DNA from: Maricaulis sp963975345
Lineage (GTDB): Bacteria > Pseudomonadota > Alphaproteobacteria > Caulobacterales > Maricaulaceae
Reading direction: 5' to 3'
Length of the DNA stretch: 64,000 nt
NCBI RefSeq assembly: GCF_963975345.1
Contig: NZ_CAXBGE010000002.1
Span: forward strand, 186,001-250,000
Part shown: one piece after another, positions 1 to 9,483 of the stretch
Layout: each line of letters starts with the position of its first letter
How positions within the stretch are numbered: the stretch's first letter is position 1
Translations under genes and position numbers: made by a program
The notes under the pieces: generated by a model
Told to the model about the DNA's origin: nothing
Seen by the model: the letters and a program-made list of their open reading frames with translations, nothing else
Database searches by the model: none

Positions 1-132
1 GGCTGGGATTATTCTGGGGGAGGGGTAGGGACGGGCTTTTCCCCAAACCAACAAACCACTTCCCCCGAAGGAGCGTAGCGAAGTCCGGGGCCTACCGGAG
101 CAGGGCGAGCTTTCTCGACTCCCCTCCGCAGG

Positions 133-151
133 CCCCGGAACAGGTCCGGGG
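133..151. repeat. short perfect hairpin beyond the glpK stop codon
   Basis: A 7-bp perfect stem (CCCCGGA / TCCGGGG) closes a 5-base loop. It lies in the first 187 bases, which hold no convincing gene. No T-run follows the stem on the glpK strand, so it is a poor intrinsic terminator; it may instead be a REP-like palindrome or a pausing/processing hairpin. The rest of bases 1-187 is G/C-rich and shows nothing else I can name. Confidence 0.35.
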
Positions 152-187
152 AAAAATGGCGTTGTGGTTTTGCTGAACGAGAGGCCC

Positions 188-1678
188 TCACCCCGTCCTC
201 ACCCGCCCCACCGCATCCTTCCACCCCGCCCGCATCCGCGCCCGGTGCGCAGGCTCGCATCCCGGCTTGAACTCGCGATCAGCCTTCCAGATAGCGCGCC
301 CATCCTCGAGCTTGCGGAAGAGCCCCGCGCCCAGGCCAGCCAGAAACGCCGCGCCCCAGGCGGTGGTTTCGGTGTTTTTCGGGCGGACGACTTCGATGTC
401 GGTGAGTTCGGCGAGGCGCTGGAGGATGGTGTCATTGCGGGCCATGCCGCCATCGACGCGCAGGGTTTTGGTGGTGACGCCGTCGCCAGCCATCGCTTCT
501 AAAAGGTCGCAGGTCTGGTGGGCGGTGGAATCGATGGCGGCCTGGGCGATTTCAGCGCGGCCGGCGCCTCTTGTCAGGCCGATGATGGCGCCGCGTGCGT
601 CGGCATCCCAATAGGGCGCACCCAGACCGGTGAAGGCGGGGACCAGATAGACGCCGCTTTCCGGATCGGCGCCCGCCGCCAAGCCGCTGATCTCGGAGGC
701 CTGGCTCAGCAGGCCGAGACCATCGCGCAGCCATTGGACCGTCGAGCCGGCGGACAGGACCGAGCCTTCCAGCGCATAGGTCGTTTCGCCAGCGATACGA
801 TAGGCAATCGTCGCCAACAGGCGGGTGCGCGAGCGGACCATCTCCTGGCCGGTATTGAGCAGCAGGAAGGCGCCGGTGCCATAGGTGGATTTCATCTCGC
901 CAGGGCGGAAACAGGCTTGGCCGATGGCGGCGGCCTGCTGGTCGCCGGCGACGCCGGTGATCGGCAGCGAGCGTCCGAGCAGTTCCGGCACCGTGGTGCC
1001 GAAATCACCGGCGCAATCGCGCACCTCCGGCAGTAGCGCAGCGGGGACATCGAACAGGTCGAGCAAGTCCTCATCCCAGCGGTCCTCGGCGATATTATAG
1101 AGCGAGGTGCGGCTGGCATTGGTGGCATCGGTGGCGTGGACCTTACCGCCGGTCAGGCGCCAGATCAGCCAGCTATCGACGGTGCCGAAGGCGAGCTCAC
1201 CCTTGACGGCACGGGCGCGGGCGCCATCAACATGGTCGAGGATCCAGGCGATTTTGGTGGCGGAGAAATACGGGTCGAGCACCAGGCCGGTGCGCGAAAC
1301 GACCGTCTCGGCGCGGCCGGCCTTGCGCAGGGCAGCGCAGACATCGGCGGTGCGGCGGTCCTGCCAGACGATGGCGTTGTGGATCGCCTGGCCGGTGGCG
1401 CGGTCCCAGACCAGGGTGGTTTCGCGCTGATTGGTCAGGCCGATTGCCTCGACGCTCCAGCCTTTCTTCTCGGCTTTCTTCAAGGCTTCGCGGGCGGTTG
1501 CCAGCACCGTTGCCCAGATCACTTCCGGATCATGTTCGACCCAGCCGGGATTGGGGTAGATCTGCTCGAATTCGCGCTGGGCCTCGGCGATGATCGAACC
1601 GTCGAGCGAAAATACGATGGCGCGCGAACTGGTCGTGCCCTGATCGAGCGCCAGCAGCGCCTTGCGCGTCTTGAACAT
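188..1678 (-). CDS. glpK: glycerol kinase
   Basis: Phosphorylates glycerol to glycerol-3-phosphate with ATP in the cytoplasm, the entry step of glycerol use. The 496-residue length is normal for GlpK. The N-terminal phosphate-binding loop reads ALDQGTTSSRAIVF (about residues 10-23). The early NQRETTLVWDR stretch, the YFSATKIAWILD region and the C-terminal FGGY-family stretch around RVDGGMARNDTILQ are all present. It starts at an ATG and is transcribed leftward, divergent from the hydrolase at 1771. No facilitator (glpF), dehydrogenase (glpD) or repressor (glpR) gene is adjacent, so it appears to stand alone. Assignment to the FGGY kinase family is certain; glycerol specificity is very likely from the overall match. 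Confidence 0.96.
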   Translation of the reverse strand: MFKTRKALLALDQGTTSSRAIVFSLDGSIIAEAQREFEQIYPNPGWVEHDPEVIWATVLATAREALKKAEKKGWSVEAIGLTNQRETTLVWDRATGQAIHNAIVWQDRRTADVCAALRKAGRAETVVSRTGLVLDPYFSATKIAWILDHVDGARARAVKGELAFGTVDSWLIWRLTGGKVHATDATNASRTSLYNIAEDRWDEDLLDLFDVPAALLPEVRDCAGDFGTTVPELLGRSLPITGVAGDQQAAAIGQACFRPGEMKSTYGTGAFLLLNTGQEMVRSRTRLLATIAYRIAGETTYALEGSVLSAGSTVQWLRDGLGLLSQASEISGLAAGADPESGVYLVPAFTGLGAPYWDADARGAIIGLTRGAGRAEIAQAAIDSTAHQTCDLLEAMAGDGVTTKTLRVDGGMARNDTILQRLAELTDIEVVRPKNTETTAWGAAFLAGLGAGLFRKLEDGRAIWKADREFKPGCEPAHRARMRAGWKDAVGRVRTG

Positions 1679-1770
1679 GAACTTCCCCGCCTTGCCTCGG
1701 TGTGACTATAGCCCTGCCGCCGGATAAGAAAACGCGCTAGGTTCATATTCACCAGACCCGGGGAGCCGAC

Positions 1771-2706
1771 ATGCCGAAGTCCAATTACAGCCTGCAAACC
1801 CTGCCCAGCCCGACCGGCGCGCGGCTGGCGCTCTACACCGCGGAAGCCAAGGGCACACCGCGCGGCATTGTCCACATCAATCACGGTCTGGCCGAACATG
1901 CCGGCCGCTATGCGCCGTTCGCGGAATATCTCGCCTCGCGCGGCTATCATGTCGGCGCCCATGACCATCGCGGTCATGGCGCGACGACGGCGGAAGATGG
2001 CGCCGCGCGCCGCTATGCCGACACGGATGGCTGGACCAAGGTGATGGGTGATGTCAGCGCCGTCGAAGACTCGCTGCGCGCCACCTGGCCCGGCCTGCCC
2101 CTGATCGTGTTCGGTCACTCCATGGGCGCCGTGATCGCCTTCAACCAGGCGCTGCGCCAGCCGGAAAAGCTGGCCGGAGCGGCGATCTGGAATGGCAATA
2201 TGACGCTGGGCGAACTGGCCAGTCTCATGAAGCTCATCCTGTGGTTTGAAGCCGCTGTCGGCGGAGAATTTACCCCGAGCCTGACGCTCGACAAGATGAC
2301 GTTCAAGTCCTGGAACAAGACTTTCCCCGAACGCCGCACCGATGCCGACTGGCTGTCGCGCGATACCGCCGAGGTCGACAAATACGTCAATGACCCGGTG
2401 TGCGGCTGGCCGGCCAGCGTCTCGCTGTGGCGCGACTTCCTCGAGGGCAGCGCCTTTGCCGAGGACAAGGCCAATTTTACCAATGTGCCACGCGACCTGC
2501 CCTTCCATCTTGTCGGCGGGTCAAAGGATCCGGCGACTTTGCAGGGCAAGGCGATGCGCACGCTCTACAAACGTCTCAAGAAGGCCGGATTCACCGATGT
2601 CGATTTCCACCTGTTGAAGGGATTCCGGCACGAGACCCTCAATGAGATCGGGCGTGAGGCGCAGATGGCGGCCTTCGCCGACTGGCTCGACCGGGTAACC
2701 GGCTGA
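1771..2706 (+). CDS. alpha/beta hydrolase, monoacylglycerol-lipase/lysophospholipase type
   Basis: A 311-residue cytoplasmic serine hydrolase of the Hydrolase_4 / PldB-like family. The nucleophile elbow GHSMG sits near residue 117, and the HINHGLAEHAGRYAPFAEYL stretch (about residues 30-49) is the family hallmark around the oxyanion region. The catalytic His is probably in the FRHETLNE segment near the C-terminus, a signature of monoglyceride-lipase-like enzymes. There is no signal peptide. A GGGGAG ribosome site precedes the ATG. It is divergent from glycerol kinase, which makes a link to glycerolipid breakdown attractive: the lipase would release glycerol and the kinase would trap it. The substrate itself is not shown by sequence. 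Confidence 0.85.
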   Translation: MPKSNYSLQTLPSPTGARLALYTAEAKGTPRGIVHINHGLAEHAGRYAPFAEYLASRGYHVGAHDHRGHGATTAEDGAARRYADTDGWTKVMGDVSAVEDSLRATWPGLPLIVFGHSMGAVIAFNQALRQPEKLAGAAIWNGNMTLGELASLMKLILWFEAAVGGEFTPSLTLDKMTFKSWNKTFPERRTDADWLSRDTAEVDKYVNDPVCGWPASVSLWRDFLEGSAFAEDKANFTNVPRDLPFHLVGGSKDPATLQGKAMRTLYKRLKKAGFTDVDFHLLKGFRHETLNEIGREAQMAAFADWLDRVTG

Positions 2707-2743
2707 TCCCGCTTCCGCCTTCTCACAGAAGAAATGAGCCGCA

Positions 2744-3925
2744 ATGATTGAGTATGACGTCGCCATTATCGGAGCGGGCGCGGCGGGCATGATGTGCGCC
2801 GTCGAGGCTGGCAAGCGTGGCCGCACGGCCGTGCTCATTGAGCATGCCGACAAGCCGGGCGAGAAGATCCGCATCTCCGGCGGCGGGCGCTGCAATTTCA
2901 CCAATCTGCATTGCGGCCCGAATAACTTCATCTCGGCCAACCCGCATTTCGCCAAATCGGCGCTCAAGCGCTATGGCCAGCGTGACTTCATCGCGTGGGT
3001 CGACCGCCATCGGATCGCTTGGCATGAAAAGACATTAGGCCAATTGTTCTGCGACGGTCCGGCGACGCAAATCATTGACGCCCTGCGCGGCGAGATGCGC
3101 GAGGCCGGAGTTGGTCTGCGGCTGGGCGTTTCGGTGACCTCTCACGAGCGCAAGGGCGAGGGTTTCGTGCTCAAGCTCAGCGATGGCTCGGTGTTTGCCT
3201 GCCGCTCGCTAGTGGTCGCCACGGGCGGCAAGTCGATCCCGAAAATGGGCGCAACCGGTTTCGCCTATGATGTCGCGCGCGCCTATGGCCTTGAAGTCAC
3301 CGAGACGCGGCCGGCCCTGGTTCCGCTCACCTTCGGTCCGGAGATACTCGAACGTTTCAAACCGATTGCCGGCGTTGCGGTCGAAGCGATCGTGAGCGCC
3401 GGCAAGACCAGCTTCGAGGAAGCCCTGCTCTTCACCCATCGCGGATTGAGCGGGCCGGCGATCCTGCAAATCTCCTCCTACTGGCGCGAAGGCGAGGAGA
3501 TTTCGATCAATTTCCAGCCCGGCTTCGGCATATTCGACGAACTCAAATCGCAACGCGCCGAGAATGGCCGCCAGGCCATTGGCACGGCGATGGCGGTGTT
3601 TCTGCCCAGGCGGCTGGCGCAATTGCTCGCCGCTGATTGCGGCCTGATCGGCAATCTCGCAGACCAGTCGGACAAGAAGCTCAGAGCGCTTGAGGCCTGG
3701 CTGCGCGACTGGCGCATCAAGCCAACCGGTTCGGAAGGCTATCGCACGGCCGAAGTGACGCTGGGCGGCATCGATACCGCCGGCCTCGACAGCCGCACGA
3801 TGGAGGCGCGCGACGTGCCGGGCCTGTATTTCATCGGCGAAGCCGTCGATGTCACGGGCTGGCTGGGCGGCTATAATTTCCAATGGGCCTGGTCGTCGGG
3901 CTGGTGTGCGGGCCAGCACGTCTAA
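2744..3925 (+). CDS. BaiN/HI0933-family FAD-dependent oxidoreductase
   Basis: A 393-residue flavoprotein. The N-terminal dinucleotide-binding motif AIIGAGAAGMMCA (about residues 7-19) is followed by the family signature KIRISGGGRCNFTN (about residues 42-55), diagnostic for the HI0933/YhiN/BaiN group. The C-terminal GLYFIGEAVDVTGWLGGYN segment completes the FAD fold. Members are soluble and their physiological substrates are mostly unknown; the name BaiN comes from a bile-acid reductase assignment that should not be carried over here. It follows the hydrolase on the same strand with a 37-base gap, so co-transcription is possible. The family call is firm; the reaction is unknown. Confidence 0.9.
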   Translation: MIEYDVAIIGAGAAGMMCAVEAGKRGRTAVLIEHADKPGEKIRISGGGRCNFTNLHCGPNNFISANPHFAKSALKRYGQRDFIAWVDRHRIAWHEKTLGQLFCDGPATQIIDALRGEMREAGVGLRLGVSVTSHERKGEGFVLKLSDGSVFACRSLVVATGGKSIPKMGATGFAYDVARAYGLEVTETRPALVPLTFGPEILERFKPIAGVAVEAIVSAGKTSFEEALLFTHRGLSGPAILQISSYWREGEEISINFQPGFGIFDELKSQRAENGRQAIGTAMAVFLPRRLAQLLAADCGLIGNLADQSDKKLRALEAWLRDWRIKPTGSEGYRTAEVTLGGIDTAGLDSRTMEARDVPGLYFIGEAVDVTGWLGGYNFQWAWSSGWCAGQHV

Positions 3926-3952
3926 AGCCTGTGGGTGTAATTTGCCGCCTTT

Positions 3953-3982
3953 CGCGCTCGGAAATCACTCGCCCCGAGCGCG
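3953..3982 (+). terminator. hairpin after the flavoprotein gene
   Basis: A perfect 9-bp stem (CGCGCTCGG / CCGAGCGCG) with a 12-base loop starts 28 bases after the flavoprotein stop codon and precedes the RND adaptor gene. No T-tract follows it, so it is at best a weak or factor-assisted terminator. Confidence 0.35.
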
Positions 3983-4060
3983 TGCGCACTGTATCAGTCG
4001 TGAAAGTAAACGCTGTTCGCTGATTCACGATGATGCACGATCCAATTGCAGGGCACCCAA

Positions 4061-5137
4061 ATGATTTCGTTGAACCGTTCGCAACTGACCGCCCTGGCCA
4101 TATTCGTCGCCGTCGTCATCCTGTTCACAATCGGCACGCTGCTGCAGGGCGGCCCGCAACATGCCGCAAATGCAAATTCGAGTGAGCCCGTCAGGTTTGA
4201 AGTCGTCACCGAGACCATCCACGCAATAGACCGTCCGGCCCGGCTGGCCCTGCGCGGCCGCACAGAGGCCTTCCGCGAAGTCGTCGTCCGCTCCGAAACC
4301 GGTGGCCGCATCGTCGCGGCACCGGCCGTCGAAGGCACAACTGTCAGCGAAGGCGATGTCCTGTGCCGGCTCGACCTCAATGCCCGCGGCGCCGCCCTCG
4401 CCCAAGCCGAGGCGGAATACCGCACACGCGAACTGGACTATAATGCCGCCGTGGAACTGCTCAATCGCGGCCACCGCTCCGCCAATGCCGTCGCCGGCGT
4501 CGAAGCCCTGCGCGACGCGGCCCAGGCCCGGCTTGAAGCGGCGCGCCAGGAAGTTTCCAATACCAATATCCGCGCGCCCTTTGACGGCTATTTCGACAAT
4601 CGCGCCGGAGAAATCGGTGACTACCTCGCCCCGGGAGCGGCCTGCGGCACTGTCGTGCAGCTGGACCCGATCCTGATCACAGCTGAAGTTGCCGAGCGCG
4701 ATGTCGCCGGCCTGGCAGCGGGCATGCCAGGTACGGCCCGTCTGATCACCGGCGAGACCGTCGCGGGCACGGTACGCTTCGTCGAACGCCGCGCCGATCC
4801 TGCAACACACACCTTCCGTCTTGAGTTGGCGGCTCCCAATCCGGACGGCCAGCTGCGCAGCGGCGTCACCGCAGAGATTGCGATCCCGCTCGCCGCCGAG
4901 CCCGCCTATCGTATCCCGACTTCGGTTCTGGCTCTGAACGCCAATGGCGAACTGGGCGTGCGCATTGTCGAAGCCGGCGACATCGTCCGCTTCCTGCCGG
5001 TGGAGCTGCTGGACGATGACGGCGAGGAAGTCTGGGTTTCCGGCCTGCCGAACCCGGCCCGGGTGATCACGGTCGGACAGGACTTCGTCGAGGACGGGGT
5101 CCAGGTCAGGCTGGCGGGCGCCGGAGCAGCCGAGTGA
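4061..5137 (+). CDS. RND efflux periplasmic adaptor (membrane fusion protein)
   Basis: The periplasmic adaptor linking an RND pump to an outer-membrane channel. One N-terminal membrane anchor (residues about 6-26, ALAIFVAVVILFTIGTLLQG) is followed by a biotinyl/lipoyl-like hairpin (VVRSETGGRIVAAPAVEGTT), a coiled-coil hairpin (about residues 105-170), the paired motif NIRAPFDGYFDNRAGEIGDY, and a beta-barrel domain. I chose the ATG at 4061, which has AGGG about 10 bases upstream; an in-frame TTG at 4046 would add five residues. Its stop overlaps the pump start by four bases (GTGA), so the two are translationally coupled. No outer-membrane factor gene is nearby, so it presumably uses a shared TolC-like channel. 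Confidence 0.9.
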   Translation: MISLNRSQLTALAIFVAVVILFTIGTLLQGGPQHAANANSSEPVRFEVVTETIHAIDRPARLALRGRTEAFREVVVRSETGGRIVAAPAVEGTTVSEGDVLCRLDLNARGAALAQAEAEYRTRELDYNAAVELLNRGHRSANAVAGVEALRDAAQARLEAARQEVSNTNIRAPFDGYFDNRAGEIGDYLAPGAACGTVVQLDPILITAEVAERDVAGLAAGMPGTARLITGETVAGTVRFVERRADPATHTFRLELAAPNPDGQLRSGVTAEIAIPLAAEPAYRIPTSVLALNANGELGVRIVEAGDIVRFLPVELLDDDGEEVWVSGLPNPARVITVGQDFVEDGVQVRLAGAGAAE

Positions 5138-8100
5138 CCGGAATTGTCGATTTTGCGATTGATCGCGCCCGGATGATTCTGGGGATCTTTGTCTGTGCGC
5201 TGGCGGCCGGCCTTATCGCCTTTCTGACGCTGCCGCGCGAATCCGACCCCGATATTCCCTTCCCCTTTGTTGTCGTCGTGGTGCCGCTGGACGGCATTTC
5301 GCCAGAGGACGCGGAGCGCCTGATCGTGCGGCCGGTCGAAACCGAGATGCGCGCGATTGACGGGCTGGTGGAACTGCACGGCACTGCGGCGCTCGGTGCC
5401 GGCACGCTGGTCGCCGAATTCCAAGTTCCCTTCAATGCCGATCAATCTGTGCAGGATGTGCGCGACGCTGTCGATATGGCGCGGCGCCAATTTCCCGAAG
5501 ATGCCCGCGAACCCATCGTGCAGGAATTCAATTCCGGCCTCGCGCCAACCATCGCCGTGCAGGTCTATGGCGACGCGCCAGAACGCACGCTGTTCCAGCT
5601 GACGCGCCAGTTGCAGGACGAGATCGAGGCGCTGCCGCAAATCCTGCAGGTTGATGTTCAAGGTCTGCGCGAGGAAGTGCTGGAAATCGTGATCGATCCG
5701 GCGCTGCTGGAATCCCACGGCGTCACCTATGCGCAATTATTCAACGCGGTGCAGTCGAATAACCGGCTGATCGCCGCCGGTTCGCTCGATAGCGGAGCGG
5801 CGCGTTTCCAGGTCAAGGTGCCCGGCCTGTTCGAGACCGCTGCCGATGCGCTTAACCTGCCGCTGATCAGCTCGAATGACGCCGTTGTGACGCTGCAGGA
5901 TGTCGCCACCGTGCGCCGCACCTTCAAGGATGCCGACAGCTATGCGCGCTATAATGGCCAGCCCGCCTTCACACTGCAGGTTGTCAGGCGTAGCGGCGAA
6001 AACATCATGGACACCAGCGCTGCGGTCCAGGCGCTGACCGCAGACGTCGCGAGCCAATGGCCGCAGACGGTGCATTACGAATTCAGCCTCGACCAGTCGA
6101 CCTATGTGCGCGACAGCCTGCACAGCCTGACCAGCTCCATCGTGTTGGCGATCGTGCTGGTCCTGATCATCGTCGTCGCCGCGCTTGGTCTGCGCTCGGC
6201 GCTGCTCGTCGGGCTGGCGATCCCGTCGAGCTTCCTGTTCGCATTCCTGCTGCTCGGCCTCTACGGGCTGACGATCAATTTCATGGTGATGTTCGCCATG
6301 GTGCTGGCGGTCGGATTGCTGGTCGATGGGGCCATCGTGGTGGTCGAATATGCCGACCGCAAACTCGCCGAGGGCGAGACCCGAAAAATGGCCTACACCC
6401 ATGCCGGCAAGCGCATGTTCTGGCCAATTGTCTCCTCGACCGCGACGACATTGGCCGCCTTCCTCCCCTTCCTGTTCTGGAACTCGATTCCCGGCCAATA
6501 CATGGCCTATCTGCCGCTGACTCTGATCTTCGTCCTCAGTTCGGCGCTGGTGATGGCTCTGATCTTCCTGCCGACGCTCGGCTCGGTGCTGGGCGCCAAG
6601 GGCGGCGTCGTCGATCCCAAATCAGCCGTCGCGCATCTCAACGCCCAGGAAGACAGCGATCCGACCGATCTGCCGGGTCTGACCGGTCGTTATGCCAAGC
6701 TGGTCTCGAGCCTCATCAAACGACCGATCACAGTGACGCTGAGCGGTGTGCTGATCGTCGTTCTGGTGGTCGGAAGCTTCGCCGCCAGCTCGGCCGGCCT
6801 GTTCGGCCTGCAGCCCAAACGGACCGAATTCTTCCTCGATGCCGAGCCGGAACAGCTCTATGTTTTCGTCCGCGCACGCGGCAATCTTTCACCGGCCGAA
6901 CAATACGAAATCGCGCTGGAAGCCGAGAGCCGCTTGGCCGGGATTGAAGGCATCAAGGGCTATTACACCGTCGCCGGTCAGCCGCCGGGCAATAATCCCT
7001 TCGACGGCACCGGCTCTGCCCCGGCCGACAGCATCGCCCGCATTTTCGTGGAATTCGAACCCTTCGGGCAACGCCCCAATGGCCGCTTGATCGAGCGGCA
7101 AATCCGCGAGGCCATGGTCGGCATTCCCGGCGTCATCATCGAAGTCAGACCGTTCGAAAAGGGTCCGCCGGTCGGCAAGGACGTTCAGGTCCAATTGCGT
7201 TCCAATGATGCCGACGCACTGGAACGCACCGCACGATTGATCCGGGCCTATTTCGATACGGTGGACGGGCTGGTCGATATCGAGGACAGCCTGCCCTTGC
7301 CCGGGGTCGAGTGGCGGCTGGATGTCGACCGCGCCGAGGCGGCGCGTTTTGGCGCCGACGTCACCCAGGTTGGCGCGGCGGTGCAGCTGGTCACAACCGG
7401 CTCATTGGTCGGGCGTTACCGGCCCGATGATGCCGATGAAGAGGTCGATATCCGGGTGCGTTTCCCCGAAGCGGATCGCGACATTTCCCGGCTTGGCGAT
7501 CTTCGGGTCAATACCCGCAACGGCACGGTGCCGATGTCGAATTTCGTGACGCTGGAGCCGCGACCGAGGGTCGATTCGATCCGCCGCCGCGACGGCCAGC
7601 GCGTGCTGCAGATCCGGGCCAATGCTGACGACAACCATGCCGGCAATCTGCTCGTCGCCGAAGTGCGGGCCTGGATCGACACCCAGGTTGAGAGCGGCAA
7701 TATCGAGCGCAGCGTTTCGGTCGAATATCTCGGCGCCGACCAGGAAAATGCCGAGGCCGGTGCCTTCTTCGTCGGCGCGATGATTGCCTCGCTCTTCATG
7801 ATGGCGGTGATCCTGCTCTGGCAGTTCAATAATTTCTGGCACGTCGTCCTGACCCTGCTGGCGGTCGTGCTATCGGTTGTCGGCGTCCTGCTCGGCGTCC
7901 TGCTGACCTTCCCCTATATCTCAATCCTCTTCCTGGGCACGGGGGTGGTGACGCTGGCGGGGATTGTGGTGAACAACAATATCGTGCTGATCGACACCTA
8001 TCAGCGCCTGCGCGGCCTTGGGATGGCGGTCGATGAGGCTGTTATCCGCACCGCAGCCCAGCGCCTGCGCCCGGTGATGCTGACCACGATCACAACGATT

Positions 8101-8355
8101 TTCGGCCTGTTGCCGATGGCTTGGCAGATCAATGCCGATTTCAGCCGTGGCGTGATCGGTATTGGCGGACCCGCCAGCGAATGGTGGGTGCAGCTGTCGT
8201 CGGCCGTGGTCTGGGGGCTGGGTTTCTCAACCCTGTTGACCCTGATCCTGACCCCGGTCCTGCTCGCCGCGCCCTCGCGTCTGGGCAATTGGCGCCGGCG
8301 CCATATCGACAGCCGCCTGCCCGGCCATCAAAGCGGCACTGCTACGGCCGAGTGA
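5134..8355 (+). CDS. RND efflux pump inner-membrane permease (VDG subtype)
   Basis: A 1073-residue inner-membrane proton-driven exporter. It has the RND plan: one helix, a large periplasmic loop, six helices, then the repeat of that pattern. It starts at a GTG inside the adaptor stop. The TM4 motif reads GLLVDGAIVVVEYADR, where AcrB-type pumps have VDDAIVVVEN, so the second relay Asp is Gly. The TM10 position that carries Lys in AcrB reads VVNNNIVLID, with Asn. The classical Asp-Asp-Lys proton relay is therefore incomplete, unlike the pump at 38131. This resembles a subgroup common in alphaproteobacteria whose substrate is not established. The gene ends directly against the convergent gene at 8356. 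Confidence 0.92.
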   Translation: MTGIVDFAIDRARMILGIFVCALAAGLIAFLTLPRESDPDIPFPFVVVVVPLDGISPEDAERLIVRPVETEMRAIDGLVELHGTAALGAGTLVAEFQVPFNADQSVQDVRDAVDMARRQFPEDAREPIVQEFNSGLAPTIAVQVYGDAPERTLFQLTRQLQDEIEALPQILQVDVQGLREEVLEIVIDPALLESHGVTYAQLFNAVQSNNRLIAAGSLDSGAARFQVKVPGLFETAADALNLPLISSNDAVVTLQDVATVRRTFKDADSYARYNGQPAFTLQVVRRSGENIMDTSAAVQALTADVASQWPQTVHYEFSLDQSTYVRDSLHSLTSSIVLAIVLVLIIVVAALGLRSALLVGLAIPSSFLFAFLLLGLYGLTINFMVMFAMVLAVGLLVDGAIVVVEYADRKLAEGETRKMAYTHAGKRMFWPIVSSTATTLAAFLPFLFWNSIPGQYMAYLPLTLIFVLSSALVMALIFLPTLGSVLGAKGGVVDPKSAVAHLNAQEDSDPTDLPGLTGRYAKLVSSLIKRPITVTLSGVLIVVLVVGSFAASSAGLFGLQPKRTEFFLDAEPEQLYVFVRARGNLSPAEQYEIALEAESRLAGIEGIKGYYTVAGQPPGNNPFDGTGSAPADSIARIFVEFEPFGQRPNGRLIERQIREAMVGIPGVIIEVRPFEKGPPVGKDVQVQLRSNDADALERTARLIRAYFDTVDGLVDIEDSLPLPGVEWRLDVDRAEAARFGADVTQVGAAVQLVTTGSLVGRYRPDDADEEVDIRVRFPEADRDISRLGDLRVNTRNGTVPMSNFVTLEPRPRVDSIRRRDGQRVLQIRANADDNHAGNLLVAEVRAWIDTQVESGNIERSVSVEYLGADQENAEAGAFFVGAMIASLFMMAVILLWQFNNFWHVVLTLLAVVLSVVGVLLGVLLTFPYISILFLGTGVVTLAGIVVNNNIVLIDTYQRLRGLGMAVDEAVIRTAAQRLRPVMLTTITTIFGLLPMAWQINADFSRGVIGIGGPASEWWVQLSSAVVWGLGFSTLLTLILTPVLLAAPSRLGNWRRRHIDSRLPGHQSGTATAE

Positions 8356-9456
8356 TCAGTCCCGCGTCAACCGGATCAAACGCCCTTCGGGCTCGTCGGT
8401 GAGGAGATAGATGCTGCCGTCGGGCGCGACCGCGACATTGCGCATCCGCGCTTGGAGATCGCCGAGCAGGATCTCCTGACCCACCACTTCACCGTTTTCC
8501 AGATCGATCCGGCGCAAATGTCCCGATGGGACACCGGCATCGCCATGGATCAGGGCTGTGACGAGCAGATCGCCATCCCAGTCGGCAAACATCGTTCCGT
8601 GATAGATCGCCATGCTTGAGGGCGCGATGGACGGCACCCAGTAGAGCAGCGGCTCTTCCATGCCGGGATAGCTGGTATAGGGGCTCACCAGCGCACCGGT
8701 GTAATCGACGCCGTGGGTGGCAATCGGCCAGCCATAATTGCGGCCCTCGATCAGGATATTGATCTCGTCGCCACCGCGTGGCCCATGCTCGTTGGAATAG
8801 ACAATCCCGCTCACCGGATCGACCGCGATGCCCTGCGGATTGCGGTGACCGATGGTGTAGACGCCCGGCGCAGCATCCGCGAACGGGCTGGTGATGGGTG
8901 TGCCATCGGCATTGAGGTGGACATAGCTGCCGAAATGCGAGGCCGGCTGCTGCGCCTCCTCGCGATAATCAAAGCCCTCGCCGACACTGAGCAGCAGCGT
9001 GTTGTCGGGCAGGAAGGCCAGCCGGGCGCCATAATGCACATCGGTGTGACGGTTGGGCTGCGCGGCGAAAATTTCCTCGAAGTCGACCAGCGCCATGCCC
9101 TCCAACCGGCCACGGCCAAGCTTGAGCGTGTTGTCGCGCGGCGTGCCTTCAGACCAGGTGAGATAGACGAGATGATTGGTTTCGAAATCCGGGTGCAAGA
9201 CGACGTCGAGCAGACCGCCCTGCCCGGAATACAACACCTCCGGCACGCCGGAGACGGGCGCGGCCTCCAGACCGTCCGCATCAATCACGCGCAAGCGGCC
9301 CGGCTTTTCGGTCACCAGCATGCGGCCATCCGGCAGGAAGGCGAGACTCCAGGGAAATTCCAGCCCTTCGACGACCGTTTCCTGCCTGGGCTCGGCAAAG
9401 CCGGCCGAGCTGATGGCGAAGGCTGCCAGCGTCGCAAAAACCCAGTGTCTCATCAT
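8356..9456 (-). CDS. secreted PQQ-dependent sugar dehydrogenase-like beta-propeller protein
   Basis: A glucose/sorbosone dehydrogenase (GSDH/YliI-like) homologue. A signal peptide (MRHWVFATLAAFAISSAGFA) is followed by a propeller fold: PWSLAFLPDGRMLVTEKPGRL, then repeated segments including RLAFLPDNTLLLSVGEG and TIGHRNPQGIAVDPVSG. Related proteins act in the periplasm as aldose dehydrogenases with PQQ. A TTG at 9459 also opens the frame; I chose the ATG at 9456, which has GCGGAG five bases upstream, and another ATG follows at 9453. It converges with the RND permease with no spacer at all. No PQQ biosynthesis genes are present in the window. Confidence 0.85.
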   Translation of the reverse strand: MMRHWVFATLAAFAISSAGFAEPRQETVVEGLEFPWSLAFLPDGRMLVTEKPGRLRVIDADGLEAAPVSGVPEVLYSGQGGLLDVVLHPDFETNHLVYLTWSEGTPRDNTLKLGRGRLEGMALVDFEEIFAAQPNRHTDVHYGARLAFLPDNTLLLSVGEGFDYREEAQQPASHFGSYVHLNADGTPITSPFADAAPGVYTIGHRNPQGIAVDPVSGIVYSNEHGPRGGDEINILIEGRNYGWPIATHGVDYTGALVSPYTSYPGMEEPLLYWVPSIAPSSMAIYHGTMFADWDGDLLVTALIHGDAGVPSGHLRRIDLENGEVVGQEILLGDLQARMRNVAVAPDGSIYLLTDEPEGRLIRLTRD

Positions 9457-9483
9457 CAAACTCCGCCAATTGTCGTGCCGCCA

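Noticed and set aside
1519..2508. 329-residue minus-strand frame spanning glpK and the hydrolase
   Set aside because: It overlaps both genes out of frame and resembles neither family; glpK and the hydrolase have full-length matches.
3953..3982. Strong intrinsic terminator after the flavoprotein gene
   Set aside because: The stem is perfect but no T-tract follows; kept only as a low-confidence hairpin.
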